Below, piece by piece: positions 1 through 9,634 of a stretch of DNA of 64,000 bases. Below the pieces are notes generated by a model that saw only the letters and a list, made by a program, of their open reading frames with translations, was not told where the DNA came from and searched no databases. This stretch comes from Gammaproteobacteria bacterium RIFCSPHIGHO2_12_FULL_41_20 (GTDB taxonomy: Bacteria > Pseudomonadota > Gammaproteobacteria > DSM-16500). The stretch is taken from contig MGYC01000038.1 of the NCBI GenBank assembly GCA_001801575.1, forward strand, positions 1-64,000, in the 5' to 3' direction. Each line of letters begins with the position of its first letter. Position 1 is the first letter of the stretch. Both the position numbers and the translations under genes were made by a program.

Positions 1-185
1 GTGGTGTTTGAGAATCAAAGCAAGAAGGTCGTATAACTGTGTCTATCAATTCGGGGCGAGATCACTCTTATGCGCCGAATTCTTGCTGATACTCAATTGT
101 TCCGAATCTCGTGCTTTGCGCAGGATTAATAAGTTGAGCCGCCAAGAATAGATAACAAATAAAATCAAATAGTTATAGTATTTGC

Positions 186-213
186 TATAATATAATAATC
201 ATTCTCGAGGAGA
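186..213 (+). promoter_or_regulatory. -10 box and ribosome binding site of the small ORF
   Basis: A perfect TATAAT lies at 186-191, and a strong Shine-Dalgarno (cgaggaga, about 206-213) sits 7 bases before the ATG at 221. I do not see a convincing -35 box. Together they argue that the short downstream ORF is transcribed and translated. Confidence 0.45.
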
Positions 214-220
214 TATTATT

Positions 221-394
221 ATGCCTAGAAAACAACCCCAACAATCCCCTAGCAAGACCGAGCAGACTCCTCCCTCCTCTGGAGGGAGGAGTTCTCCAAC
301 CCAATGGCGGCCAGTGCGGAGGGATGATGCGCTCCCTGGGTGGAAAAAACCAGAAAATGACCCTCGCAGTCCACGCTATGAAAGAAAACCATAA
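221..394 (+). CDS. small proline/arginine-rich protein of unknown function
   Basis: This 57-codon ORF begins with ATG at 221 behind a good Shine-Dalgarno and a TATAAT box. It ends with TAA at 392-394, before a stem-loop at 422-482. The product is very hydrophilic, rich in Pro, Arg, Gln and Ser, with no membrane segment, no signal peptide and no cysteine. It starts MPRKQPQQ and ends ERKP, and is probably unstructured and basic. I recognise no family. It is convergent with rmuC. The case for it being real rests on the translation signals and terminator, not on similarity. Confidence 0.45.
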   Translation: MPRKQPQQSPSKTEQTPPSSGGRSSPTQWRPVRRDDALPGWKKPENDPRSPRYERKP

Positions 395-421
395 TTAGCG
401 ATATGAGAATAGCTTGTTTTA

Positions 422-482
422 CATGCTTACCTGTGCATGAAGTGTGCCAACCAGAATAATACTTTACATACGGGTAAGCATG
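422..482. terminator. stem-loop between the small ORF and rmuC
   Basis: The arms at 422-434 and 470-482 pair at 12 of 13 positions around a 35-base loop, and a T-run (atgttttt) follows on the + strand. It lies between two convergent genes, as expected for a terminator of the 221-394 gene. The long loop makes it weaker than a classic intrinsic terminator. Confidence 0.45.
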
Positions 483-492
483 ATGTTTTTGC

Positions 493-1920
493 TCAAGATG
501 ACTTAAGCTCTTCTCCATGTTCATCCACTGTTTGATCTAATAAAGTAGCATCAACAGCATTATCCAATTCAGCTATGTCATCCTCTAATTCCACTTTTTC
601 AATCAAACCAAAACGCCGTGATATCTTCTTAGCCGATGTATGCACTTGATCCACGTCGGTATGCGCCTTAGCAATATGCTTAGCTAAGGTATCCATGCGC
701 TTTTGAAACCGCTCAAAATCCAATGCGAGAGAACGCAAGTGTTTCTGTATAATATGTAATTGTTTACGTGTATCCGCATCTTTTAATACTGCTCGAGCTG
801 TAGTCAGTATTGCCATCATCGTTGTAGGGGAAGCCATCCATACCTTGGCTCGATGCGCTGCCTCTACTACGTCGGGGTGACGAGCATGGATTTCTGCAAA
901 TACGGCCTCAGCAGGAATAAACATGATGGCACCCTCCGCCGTTTCTCCAGGAAGAATATATTTCTCTGCAATGTGTTGGATATGAATGCGCATATCCTGC
1001 TTGAATTGTTGCTCCACTTTTTTACGCTCACTTTCAGAAAGAGACGCATCCATCAATAAGCGAAAATTTTCCAAAGGGAATTTTGCGTCAATCGCGATAT
1101 TTCCTGTCGGCTCAGGTAGAAACAATACACAGTCTGCACGCTTACCATTACTTAATGTATGCTGAAAAGCAAAATGGGGTTCGGGTAGTACATTACGAAT
1201 AAGTGCGGATAGCTGCACTTCACCAAAGGCACCTCGAGAGCGTTTGTCATTCAGTATTTCTTGTAAACTCATTACATTATTGGATAATTCAGTGATTTTT
1301 TTCTGCGCCGCGTCAATTAATGCTAAACGTTTTATAATATCACTAAATGTCTCATTGGTTTTCTCAAAGCCTTCAGCTAAACGTTTTTCCACTTGTTGAT
1401 TAATTTCCTTTAAGCGCGCATCCGTCGTATTAGTTAATTGCTCTACACGTTTACCTAATTCATTTGCATAATCAGTTAACGATTCTTTGAGATGTTTGCG
1501 CGTGTCTTGCCCCCCTTGTTGTAAGGTATCATGCAATATTTTTAATGACTCTAATTGGCGCTCATCAAATCGCGAACGATGCTCAGAAAAAGCTTGCTGT
1601 AATTGGTCGGTTAATTTAGCTAATTGTTGTGTTTGCTCAAGGCGTGACGTATGAACTTTCTCTGTGATCACCTGTTGCAAAGCGGAAGCATGGGTTAATA
1701 AATTCTCCTTAAATTGCTGTGTAGATTCATGTTGCGACTTTTCTAATTCATATAGGCGATTTTCTAGCCGTTGGCCAACTTGCTCTGCCTGTTGTTGCTG
1801 CAATTGTTGTGATAGAGTTTGGTTAGTCAATACGGCGTTTTTCTTATATTGCTGGTACAATAAAACAATTAATATAATGGCTTGCAATAATGCAATACTA
1901 ATCAGTATATTTTCAACCAT
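493..1920 (-). CDS. rmuC: DNA recombination protein RmuC
   Basis: The 475-residue product matches the RmuC family in length and layout. An N-terminal hydrophobic anchor (residues 5-23, ILISIALLQ...) is followed by a long Gln/Glu-rich coiled coil (about 30-210). The RmuC nuclease-like core then begins at RGAFGEVQLSALI, with the typical GKRADCVLFLP and IAIDAKFPLENF motifs. RmuC limits inversions at short inverted repeats and probably acts on DNA as a membrane-anchored endonuclease-like protein. The gene is divergent from the peptide synthetase (163 bases between starts) and convergent with a small ORF. The start at 1920 gives a complete anchor, so no extension is needed. Confidence 0.93.
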   Translation of the reverse strand: MVENILISIALLQAIILIVLLYQQYKKNAVLTNQTLSQQLQQQQAEQVGQRLENRLYELEKSQHESTQQFKENLLTHASALQQVITEKVHTSRLEQTQQLAKLTDQLQQAFSEHRSRFDERQLESLKILHDTLQQGGQDTRKHLKESLTDYANELGKRVEQLTNTTDARLKEINQQVEKRLAEGFEKTNETFSDIIKRLALIDAAQKKITELSNNVMSLQEILNDKRSRGAFGEVQLSALIRNVLPEPHFAFQHTLSNGKRADCVLFLPEPTGNIAIDAKFPLENFRLLMDASLSESERKKVEQQFKQDMRIHIQHIAEKYILPGETAEGAIMFIPAEAVFAEIHARHPDVVEAAHRAKVWMASPTTMMAILTTARAVLKDADTRKQLHIIQKHLRSLALDFERFQKRMDTLAKHIAKAHTDVDQVHTSAKKISRRFGLIEKVELEDDIAELDNAVDATLLDQTVDEHGEELKSS

Positions 1921-2083
1921 ATAGATACCCTACATAATCCTAGTTTCTAGGATAGTCGCCACTGAAAACTTCTTTAGTAGTATATAATTAACATCAGTAT
2001 TACATAAGAAAAATGATTGTAAATTAATCATTTTTCCACGCAGTACTGTATAATTTACAGGCTAATATTTTAAAATAGGGTGA

Positions 2084-5000
2084 TTGTGCACCATAACGCA
2101 AATAGAGTATACAGCCGTGAATCATGCATCTTATAGTTTAACAAAAACTCAAAAACGTATCTGGTTTAATTCCAAGGCATCTGAGCAGGCAACCCCCAAC
2201 ATTGTGATGGTGTTTGAATTAACGGGCAATGTAGATGTATGGGCTATAAATAGAGCAATCGAGCTTTTTGTGGATGAAACAGAGGTTTTAAAGTCAACTA
2301 TCTACGCCTCTGGGAGTCATTTAGAGCGCATCATTAATCCCAGCGTCCGTGGTAACATTGAGTTTGTGGATCTAGCTCAACCAGGTACTGAAACCGATGT
2401 TTTTTGGTTATTAAAAAATATTGCAGCGATACGGTTTAATCTAAATACAGGCCCATTATTTTACTTTCATCTTATTAAAACCAGCTCTGAGCATTTTTAC
2501 TTTAGCATATTACTTCATCCCATTGTGGTAGACCGTTATTCTTTAAAGTATTTAGTCGAAGAAATATCTCGACACTATAACAACTTAACGCAGCACACTA
2601 ATCAAATAGCTAGCGCTGGCTTTGATAAATTTAATCTTATCATTGAGTTAGAAAAAGAGTTTCACATTTCGGATAAACATCATGCAGGGCTAACACACTG
2701 GATTAACACATTAAAAACCAGTCAATTCTATTTAGATCTGCCGAGAAAAGGCTATTTTCCCCATTTAGGGTTAGGAGATAGTCCATTTTTTGAAGTATTT
2801 CTAGAACAAGATTTACGTGACCAAGTTATGCAATTCTCATCATCCCATGATATACATTTTTCAACGGTGTTACTTGCCGCTTACCAAGCTTTATTATACA
2901 AATACACGGGCAGTAACGATATTATTGTTAACCGTTCCTGCGCTGTCACTTATTCAGAAAAAAAAGTATTCGGTTGTTTAGAGAATCGTTTGCCATTGCG
3001 TGTGTTAATTCATGAAAATAGTAGCTTCCATGATTTAATCAAATTAACTAAAGCGCAATTAACCTATGACAATTACTACAAAGATATTCAAGTCAATGAC
3101 ATTGTTCGAGCAATACGTAATAAGTATGATGCACGTTTTTCCGGCGTCTTTTCTAATACTTCGTTTGATGAAAACTATCTTCCCTATGCGCAACTACGCT
3201 TAGGTACAGTCACAGTAAAACTCATACCTAAGTTTATGAGGAAATTCGTCCCAGAAGCATTAGCCTTATACTACCACGATACAGGAAGTAACCTGTCCTT
3301 GATTGCTGATTTCGATGAAACTATTGATAGTGTTGCCGTAAAAAATCTGTTGTGTCATTACAAAACGCTATTAACGAAATGCCTATGTTTTCCTAATCAT
3401 CCTGTTGCCAAACAGAATATGTTACCCAGTGAAGAATATAAGACCCTCATTTTTGACTGGAACAATACTGAGGAAGATTATCCACAAGGTCTTATTCATC
3501 GCTTACTTGAAAAACAGGTAGAGCTAGCCCCTCAGGCTATTGCTATTGTCTATCAGCAAAAAAAATTAACCTATCAAGAATTAAATGTACAAGCTAATCA
3601 ACTTGCTCACGTTATTAAAAAGCGCATTCAAGATACAACGCAGCGTGACAAACTAGTGGGAATTTGTTTGCCACGCAGCCTAGAAATGGTAATTAGTATG
3701 GTTGCCATTTTAAAAGCAGGGGCTGCTTATGTACCATTAGATCCTAGCTATCCAGAGGATAGATTACGCTATATATTACAGGATACACAAATAAGCGTGC
3801 TAATTAGCACGCATGAATTAGTCAAGAAGTTATCTTTCATCGCTCAAGATCAACGTTATATCATTTGTCTAGATAAAGCAAAAAAGCAGCTTAGTAAAGA
3901 ACCAAAAAATAATCTTGCTACTGATATCACTCCTGATAACTTGGCTTATGTTATTTACACGTCAGGCTCTACTGGTACACCGAAAGGAGTAATGATTGAA
4001 CATCGCAATCTTCCTAATTTAATTTATGCATTTGCTAAATACTTTCATCTCGCACCAGAAAAACATGTTTTACAATTTTCATCGATGAATTTTGATGCGG
4101 TGATACCCGAAGTATTCTCCACCTTGGCGCATGGTGCGACTATTTATGTGGTGCCAGAAGAGCTACGTCAATCTACTGATAAATTAATTGATTTTTTACG
4201 TGATAACACCATAACCACTGCGGTCTTTCCACCGGCTTTATTGAAAATTTTACCGCGTGTTACCTTGCCAGCATTAGAAACCTTAGCGTTTGCTGGCGAT
4301 GTATGCGATCAAGAAACCATAGATTACTGGTCATTAGGTCGACGCTTTATTAATGGTTATGGGCCAACTGAATGTACTGTATATTCAACCTACGGATTAT
4401 TACAGCCTGGCGATATGAGTAATCGCTTGGGCAAACCATTACCAAATTATTATGCCTATATATTAGACAAACACTTGCAGCCAATACCAATTGGGATGAT
4501 TGGCGAGCTTTATATTGGTGGTATCGGAGTAGGCAGGGGTTATGTGAATCGTGCTGCAATGACTGCGGAGCGATTTATTGCTAATCCATTTACTGAAGGT
4601 CGGATATATAAAACGGGTGATTTAGTGCGTTATCACGCTGATGGTAAGATTGAATATATCGGTCGTGCAGATTTTGAAGTTAAAATCAGAGGGTTCCGTA
4701 TTCAATTAAGTGATATTGAATACGTATTACAGCAATTACCTGGCGTTAAGCAAGTCACCACCAAGGTGTGGCAAAAATCCGGCATGGAAAAAGTGATTGC
4801 AGTCTACTATGTATTAAAAAAATATGGCTCGCTTGCCGTGCGCACGTTGCGCGAACACTTACAAAAACAGTTACCTGACTATATGATGCCAGGCTATTTC
4901 GTTGAACTTGATGCTATACCAATTTCCGTCAACGGGAAAATCAATCAATCTCTATTACCAGATCCTTTTCCACGAGCATCATCAGGCAACATAAGTACAC

Positions 5001-8000
5001 CAGAAGAACAAAAATTAAAAGAAATCTGGACTGCATTATTTAAATTGCCCGTTGATTTAGTAACAGCAAATTCAGATTTTTTTGAACTAGGAGGTCATTC
5101 ATTATTAGCCACTCAATTGTTATCCAGAATAAAAAACATTTTACATGTTGATGTAACCATTAAAGATATTTTTCAACATAGCCAGCTACGACAAATGGCC
5201 AAGCTAGTTAAAGAATCTCAAGCATTAACTAATCCTTTAATATTACAAAAAGCACCACAGCAAGAGCTTTATTATCCTGCCCATTCTCAAAAAAGATTAT
5301 GGTATTTTTTTAGCACTCATCCTACTAGTGCAACCTATAATATCTTATTTTCTATTTTATTCACAGGTAATATGGATGTTATCTCGCTAAAAAACGCATT
5401 ATTGCGTGTACTTTCCCGCCATCATAGTTTCCATGTTTTCTTTGTTGAAGAAAACGGAGATATTTATATAAAAATAGCAAAAAAGTTAACTTATAATATT
5501 CCTATTATCCATTGTAAAAGTCAGAACGAAATACAAAAGCATATTGATAAAGAAAAAAATGTTGTATTCAACCTAGACTCTCCACCATTATGGCAATGTA
5601 AATTACTTTCACATAACAACAATGTGACGTTAATCTTTAATATCCATCATATCTTATTCGATGGTGGCTCATTAGATGTTTTCATGAGAGAATTAGAAGA
5701 GGCATACCATAATCACCATAATGCGACGCGGTCTCCAGAAAAACATTCTACTAAACCATACGATTTTTTAGATTACGCACACAGTCAAAAGCAATGGCTT
5801 GATAGCGGTGTTTTTAATCATCAACTGGCTTACTGGCAAAAGAAATTATTCAAGCCATTACCTATTTTAGAATTACCTACTGACTTAAAACGACCTGCTA
5901 TTATGGATTTCAAAGGTGACTGTATTCGCTTTTCCATACCTGAGAATATCGTAGCTGCTGCCAAAAAAATTGCTGCAACAAATAAGTGTAGTTTATTCTC
6001 TTTATTTTTATCTACTTACTATATTTTTTTATATCACATTACTCACCAGCAGGATTTACTGGTTGCTTCACCGATTGCCAACCGTACCCAACAAGAATTA
6101 GAAAACCTGATTGGTCTTTGCGCTAATGTAGTGACTTATCGTATAAAGTTATCTGAGGAGCTATTATTTGAAGACTTTATTAAAGTGGTCAATGAAGATG
6201 TCCTGTTAACCCAAGATAATCAAGATTTACCCTTTGATAGTATCGTTAGCCAAATACAAGAAGGTAGAGATACTAGTCGCAACCCGATTTTTCAAACCAT
6301 GTTTGTTTTGCAGAGTGGATTTAAACTCAGTAATCATTGGCCTGATACCGATATTACTTATTCCATTACAGAAGAACACACACGTACAGCAAAATTTGAT
6401 ATAACGTTAGTGCTTTACGATAACTCTGCTGAGAATACCGCAACTGGCTATTTTGAGTTTAATACGGATTTATTTTTACAAGATACCGTTGCACGCTACA
6501 CACAATATTTCATAAATATATTACGTTCTGTTACAGATAACCCGCAACGTACTATAAACAGTATTTCTTTATTATCTCCCGATGAATATACGGCATTAGT
6601 ATACGATAACAATAAAGATGCTTCATCACTTTCTAATAAAGTTATATATTCTATATTTGAACAACAAGTTAAAAATATCCCGGATAATGTCGCCCTTGTT
6701 TATCAAGACCAACAATTAACATATCAACAATTAAATATAAAGGCTAACCAATTAGCTCGCTATATTTTCAAGTACTACGAACTCTCTAACAAGAGATCAT
6801 TACTACCAGATACTTTTATTGGTTTATGTGTTGATAGAGGAATGGAAATGATAATTGGCATATTGGCTATCCTAAAAACAGGAGCAGCTTATTTGCCTTT
6901 GGATCCACGCTATCCTAAAGAGCGCTTATCTTACATGTTGGCAGACTCTAATACGCAAGTTATTATTACTAAGCAGTGCTTGTTAGCTCAGCATGCGTTT
7001 CTACAAAATGATAATTATCACATTATTTGTTTTGATAAAGAAAAGAAGGCTATTGAAACTGAAGCAGTTGATAATCTACCTCTGAACAACAAACCTACAG
7101 ACCTAGCTTACTTAATTTACACCTCGGGCTCTACCGGAAAACCCAAGGGTGTAGCAGTAGAACATAAAGGTATCCCAAACTTAGCCTATGCATGCCAAGA
7201 GGCATTTCAAATAAATGAGAAAAGTAAAGCATTGCAATTCGCTTCTATTAATTTTGATGCGGCTGTTCTTGAGATTTTTCAGGCGTTGCTGCATGGCGCC
7301 GCTTTACATATTGTTGCAGAGGAAATAAGAGTCTCTCCGGAGGCACTAATTAATTATTTAGATAATCACCATATCCATATAGCTGTATTACCTCCTGCCT
7401 TATTAAGAATCTTACCAAAACAAAAACTCCCTGCGCTGCGAGTATTGGCGTTCGGTGGCGACATTTGTGATCAAGAAACTGTGGATTTTTGGTCACAAAA
7501 TCGAGGATTTTTTAATATGTATGGTCCCACAGAGGCATCGGTGGCTGCAACTTATGCAAGATTATATCCTAAAGACCCAGCTAATCGTATTGGCAACAGG
7601 CTAAAAAATACGAAATTATATGTACTAGATAAACATTTAAATCCTGTTCCAGTAGGCGTATTCGGTGAATTATATATAGGTGGGATAGGCTTAGCTCGTG
7701 GTTATTGGCACCGCCAAAATTTAACTGTGGAACGCTTCATTGTAAACCCATTCAGCGACGACCCTGCGGAGCGTATCTATAAAACCGGTGATATCGTACG
7801 TTGGGGTAGTAATCATGAGCTAGAATATATAGGTCGCACAGATTTTCAAGTACAGATCCGTGGATTTCGTGTAGAACCTGGAGAAATAGAGGAATTGTTA
7901 AATCAATATCCAGCCATTGCGCAAGCAGCCGTGACCACATTCGGCAATGACATTAGCAAACAGTTGGTTGCCTATTATACAGAAAAAATCTCAGTTGATG

Positions 8001-9571
8001 TTGATACTCTGCGCAAATACTTACAAAGCAAACTTCCTGATTATATGGTACCCAGTATTTTCATGAAGATTGATGTCATGCCATTATCTCCAAATGGTAA
8101 GATTGATAAGAAATCTCTACCTATCCCTAGCGAATCTATTATTGTTTCGCAAAGTAATTACATCGCACCTCGTAATGATACAGAAGAAGGCATAGAGAAA
8201 ATATGGAGAAAATTATTTAATTACGAAAAAATAGGTGCGCGCGATAACTTTTTTAGCCTAGGCGGTAATTCATTACTGTCGATACGCATGCTATCCCATA
8301 TCAAATCAGAATTAAATATTACTATTAACCTTACGCAATTCTTCCAGCACCCAACTATAGAGGGATTGGCTGAATTAATCGCCGGAAAAGAAAAAGATAA
8401 ATCTACAGATGCCATAGCCATGGCTATACAAGATGCAAAAATACGTATTATTAAAAAATCAGTAACGTACCCTGATAAAATTAATTTGCAACACATCCTA
8501 TTAACTGGTGCAAATGGATTTTTAGGCGTGTATCTATTACAAGAGTTACTTCACCAAACCTCTGCCACTATTCATTGTCTTATTCGCTGCAGTAAAGGAG
8601 AAGATGTAAAGAAAAAAATGCAATCTGCCTTGTTGAAATATAACATGGATAACTTACTGGATCATAAACGTATTAAGATAATTAAAGGAGATCTAAGTAA
8701 ACCTAATTTGAGCATGAGTAGTCATGAGTGGGAGTTTCTCGCATTGTATTGTGATGCCATTTATCATAATGGAGCACTAGTTAATCACATTTATGATTAC
8801 CCCATGTTAAAATCTAGTAATGTCAATAGCACAATTGAGTTGCTAAAGTTAGCAGATACCGGGAAAAAGAAATTATTCCATTATATTTCCACGTTGTCAG
8901 CGGCCAGCCAATTTGACCGTCATGGCTGTGCATTAGAAACAGGGCCTGGCAAAAAACCGCCATCTGACTCTGGGTATATTTTGACGAAATGGGTATCAGA
9001 ACGAATTTTAGAAACAGCAGCTAAAAAAGGCTTAAGAATAACTATTTTTAGACCGGGTAATATCACCGGTCATTCGCAGAGTGGGGCAACTAGCTTTGAA
9101 TTTAATCATGCCCTGTTATTGCTGAAAAGTTGCATACAGCTAGGTGTTGCACCACACTGGCAAACAGCAATGGAAATGACACCAGTGGATATATTAAGCC
9201 GGGCTATTATAACGTTATCATTACAACCCATAGTGGAGTTGCAAGTATTTAATATGGCAAACCCATATAAATTAACTTGGTATGATTACTTTAAGTTAGT
9301 TAATCAATATGGATTTCAGCTAAGAATTATTTCACCATCAGAGTGGATGGAGAAATATATACGACCATTGAGCCAGGATAATGCGTTATATCCACTGCGT
9401 GATATTTACTTAAATAATCCAGAATTAAGTGAAACTGGCCCCAATTTTAATTTTGAAAATCACAGGTCACAGCAACAATTACAAACTCTTGGTATAGAAT
9501 ATCCAAATAACTATACTCAGCAGGTTTTTATATATTTACGCTATCTAGAACAGCAGGGGTTTTTTAAATAA
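2084..9571 (+). CDS. two-module non-ribosomal peptide synthetase, C*-A-T-C-A-T-reductase
   Basis: The 2495-residue product has these domains: a condensation-like domain (about 15-430), adenylation A1 (about 465-960), thiolation T1 (GGHS, Ser1006), condensation C2 (about 1060-1490), A2 (about 1520-2020), T2 (GGNS, Ser2063) and a thioester reductase (2140-2495). The reductase has the nucleotide motif TGANGFLG (2141-2148) and catalytic Tyr2298/Lys2302. C2 carries an intact HHILFDG motif (1188-1194). In the first C domain the motif reads HPIVVDR (145-151), so the catalytic second His and the Gly are lost and it is probably inactive. Aligned by eye to GrsA, the specificity residues are D-A-P-V-A-A-G-V-Y-K (A1) and D-A-L-V-A-G-M-V-A-K (A2), which suggest small or hydrophobic substrates. 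Release should be reductive, giving a dipeptide aldehyde or a cyclic product. The start is uncertain: TTG at 2084 or GTG at 2117. A TATAAT occurs at 2049. Confidence 0.93.
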   Translation: MCTITQIEYTAVNHASYSLTKTQKRIWFNSKASEQATPNIVMVFELTGNVDVWAINRAIELFVDETEVLKSTIYASGSHLERIINPSVRGNIEFVDLAQPGTETDVFWLLKNIAAIRFNLNTGPLFYFHLIKTSSEHFYFSILLHPIVVDRYSLKYLVEEISRHYNNLTQHTNQIASAGFDKFNLIIELEKEFHISDKHHAGLTHWINTLKTSQFYLDLPRKGYFPHLGLGDSPFFEVFLEQDLRDQVMQFSSSHDIHFSTVLLAAYQALLYKYTGSNDIIVNRSCAVTYSEKKVFGCLENRLPLRVLIHENSSFHDLIKLTKAQLTYDNYYKDIQVNDIVRAIRNKYDARFSGVFSNTSFDENYLPYAQLRLGTVTVKLIPKFMRKFVPEALALYYHDTGSNLSLIADFDETIDSVAVKNLLCHYKTLLTKCLCFPNHPVAKQNMLPSEEYKTLIFDWNNTEEDYPQGLIHRLLEKQVELAPQAIAIVYQQKKLTYQELNVQANQLAHVIKKRIQDTTQRDKLVGICLPRSLEMVISMVAILKAGAAYVPLDPSYPEDRLRYILQDTQISVLISTHELVKKLSFIAQDQRYIICLDKAKKQLSKEPKNNLATDITPDNLAYVIYTSGSTGTPKGVMIEHRNLPNLIYAFAKYFHLAPEKHVLQFSSMNFDAVIPEVFSTLAHGATIYVVPEELRQSTDKLIDFLRDNTITTAVFPPALLKILPRVTLPALETLAFAGDVCDQETIDYWSLGRRFINGYGPTECTVYSTYGLLQPGDMSNRLGKPLPNYYAYILDKHLQPIPIGMIGELYIGGIGVGRGYVNRAAMTAERFIANPFTEGRIYKTGDLVRYHADGKIEYIGRADFEVKIRGFRIQLSDIEYVLQQLPGVKQVTTKVWQKSGMEKVIAVYYVLKKYGSLAVRTLREHLQKQLPDYMMPGYFVELDAIPISVNGKINQSLLPDPFPRASSGNISTPEEQKLKEIWTALFKLPVDLVTANSDFFELGGHSLLATQLLSRIKNILHVDVTIKDIFQHSQLRQMAKLVKESQALTNPLILQKAPQQELYYPAHSQKRLWYFFSTHPTSATYNILFSILFTGNMDVISLKNALLRVLSRHHSFHVFFVEENGDIYIKIAKKLTYNIPIIHCKSQNEIQKHIDKEKNVVFNLDSPPLWQCKLLSHNNNVTLIFNIHHILFDGGSLDVFMRELEEAYHNHHNATRSPEKHSTKPYDFLDYAHSQKQWLDSGVFNHQLAYWQKKLFKPLPILELPTDLKRPAIMDFKGDCIRFSIPENIVAAAKKIAATNKCSLFSLFLSTYYIFLYHITHQQDLLVASPIANRTQQELENLIGLCANVVTYRIKLSEELLFEDFIKVVNEDVLLTQDNQDLPFDSIVSQIQEGRDTSRNPIFQTMFVLQSGFKLSNHWPDTDITYSITEEHTRTAKFDITLVLYDNSAENTATGYFEFNTDLFLQDTVARYTQYFINILRSVTDNPQRTINSISLLSPDEYTALVYDNNKDASSLSNKVIYSIFEQQVKNIPDNVALVYQDQQLTYQQLNIKANQLARYIFKYYELSNKRSLLPDTFIGLCVDRGMEMIIGILAILKTGAAYLPLDPRYPKERLSYMLADSNTQVIITKQCLLAQHAFLQNDNYHIICFDKEKKAIETEAVDNLPLNNKPTDLAYLIYTSGSTGKPKGVAVEHKGIPNLAYACQEAFQINEKSKALQFASINFDAAVLEIFQALLHGAALHIVAEEIRVSPEALINYLDNHHIHIAVLPPALLRILPKQKLPALRVLAFGGDICDQETVDFWSQNRGFFNMYGPTEASVAATYARLYPKDPANRIGNRLKNTKLYVLDKHLNPVPVGVFGELYIGGIGLARGYWHRQNLTVERFIVNPFSDDPAERIYKTGDIVRWGSNHELEYIGRTDFQVQIRGFRVEPGEIEELLNQYPAIAQAAVTTFGNDISKQLVAYYTEKISVDVDTLRKYLQSKLPDYMVPSIFMKIDVMPLSPNGKIDKKSLPIPSESIIVSQSNYIAPRNDTEEGIEKIWRKLFNYEKIGARDNFFSLGGNSLLSIRMLSHIKSELNITINLTQFFQHPTIEGLAELIAGKEKDKSTDAIAMAIQDAKIRIIKKSVTYPDKINLQHILLTGANGFLGVYLLQELLHQTSATIHCLIRCSKGEDVKKKMQSALLKYNMDNLLDHKRIKIIKGDLSKPNLSMSSHEWEFLALYCDAIYHNGALVNHIYDYPMLKSSNVNSTIELLKLADTGKKKLFHYISTLSAASQFDRHGCALETGPGKKPPSDSGYILTKWVSERILETAAKKGLRITIFRPGNITGHSQSGATSFEFNHALLLLKSCIQLGVAPHWQTAMEMTPVDILSRAIITLSLQPIVELQVFNMANPYKLTWYDYFKLVNQYGFQLRIISPSEWMEKYIRPLSQDNALYPLRDIYLNNPELSETGPNFNFENHRSQQQLQTLGIEYPNNYTQQVFIYLRYLEQQGFFK

Positions 9572-9634
9572 CTATAGTAGTGTATAAGCAATAAGCACTA
9601 TATTTCTCCAGCAATTCTTGATAAAGGCGGGATA

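Noticed and set aside
1-36. End of a plus-strand reading frame (VVFENQSKKVV then stop)
   Set aside because: Only 11 codons are in the window, with no recognisable motif; could be chance.
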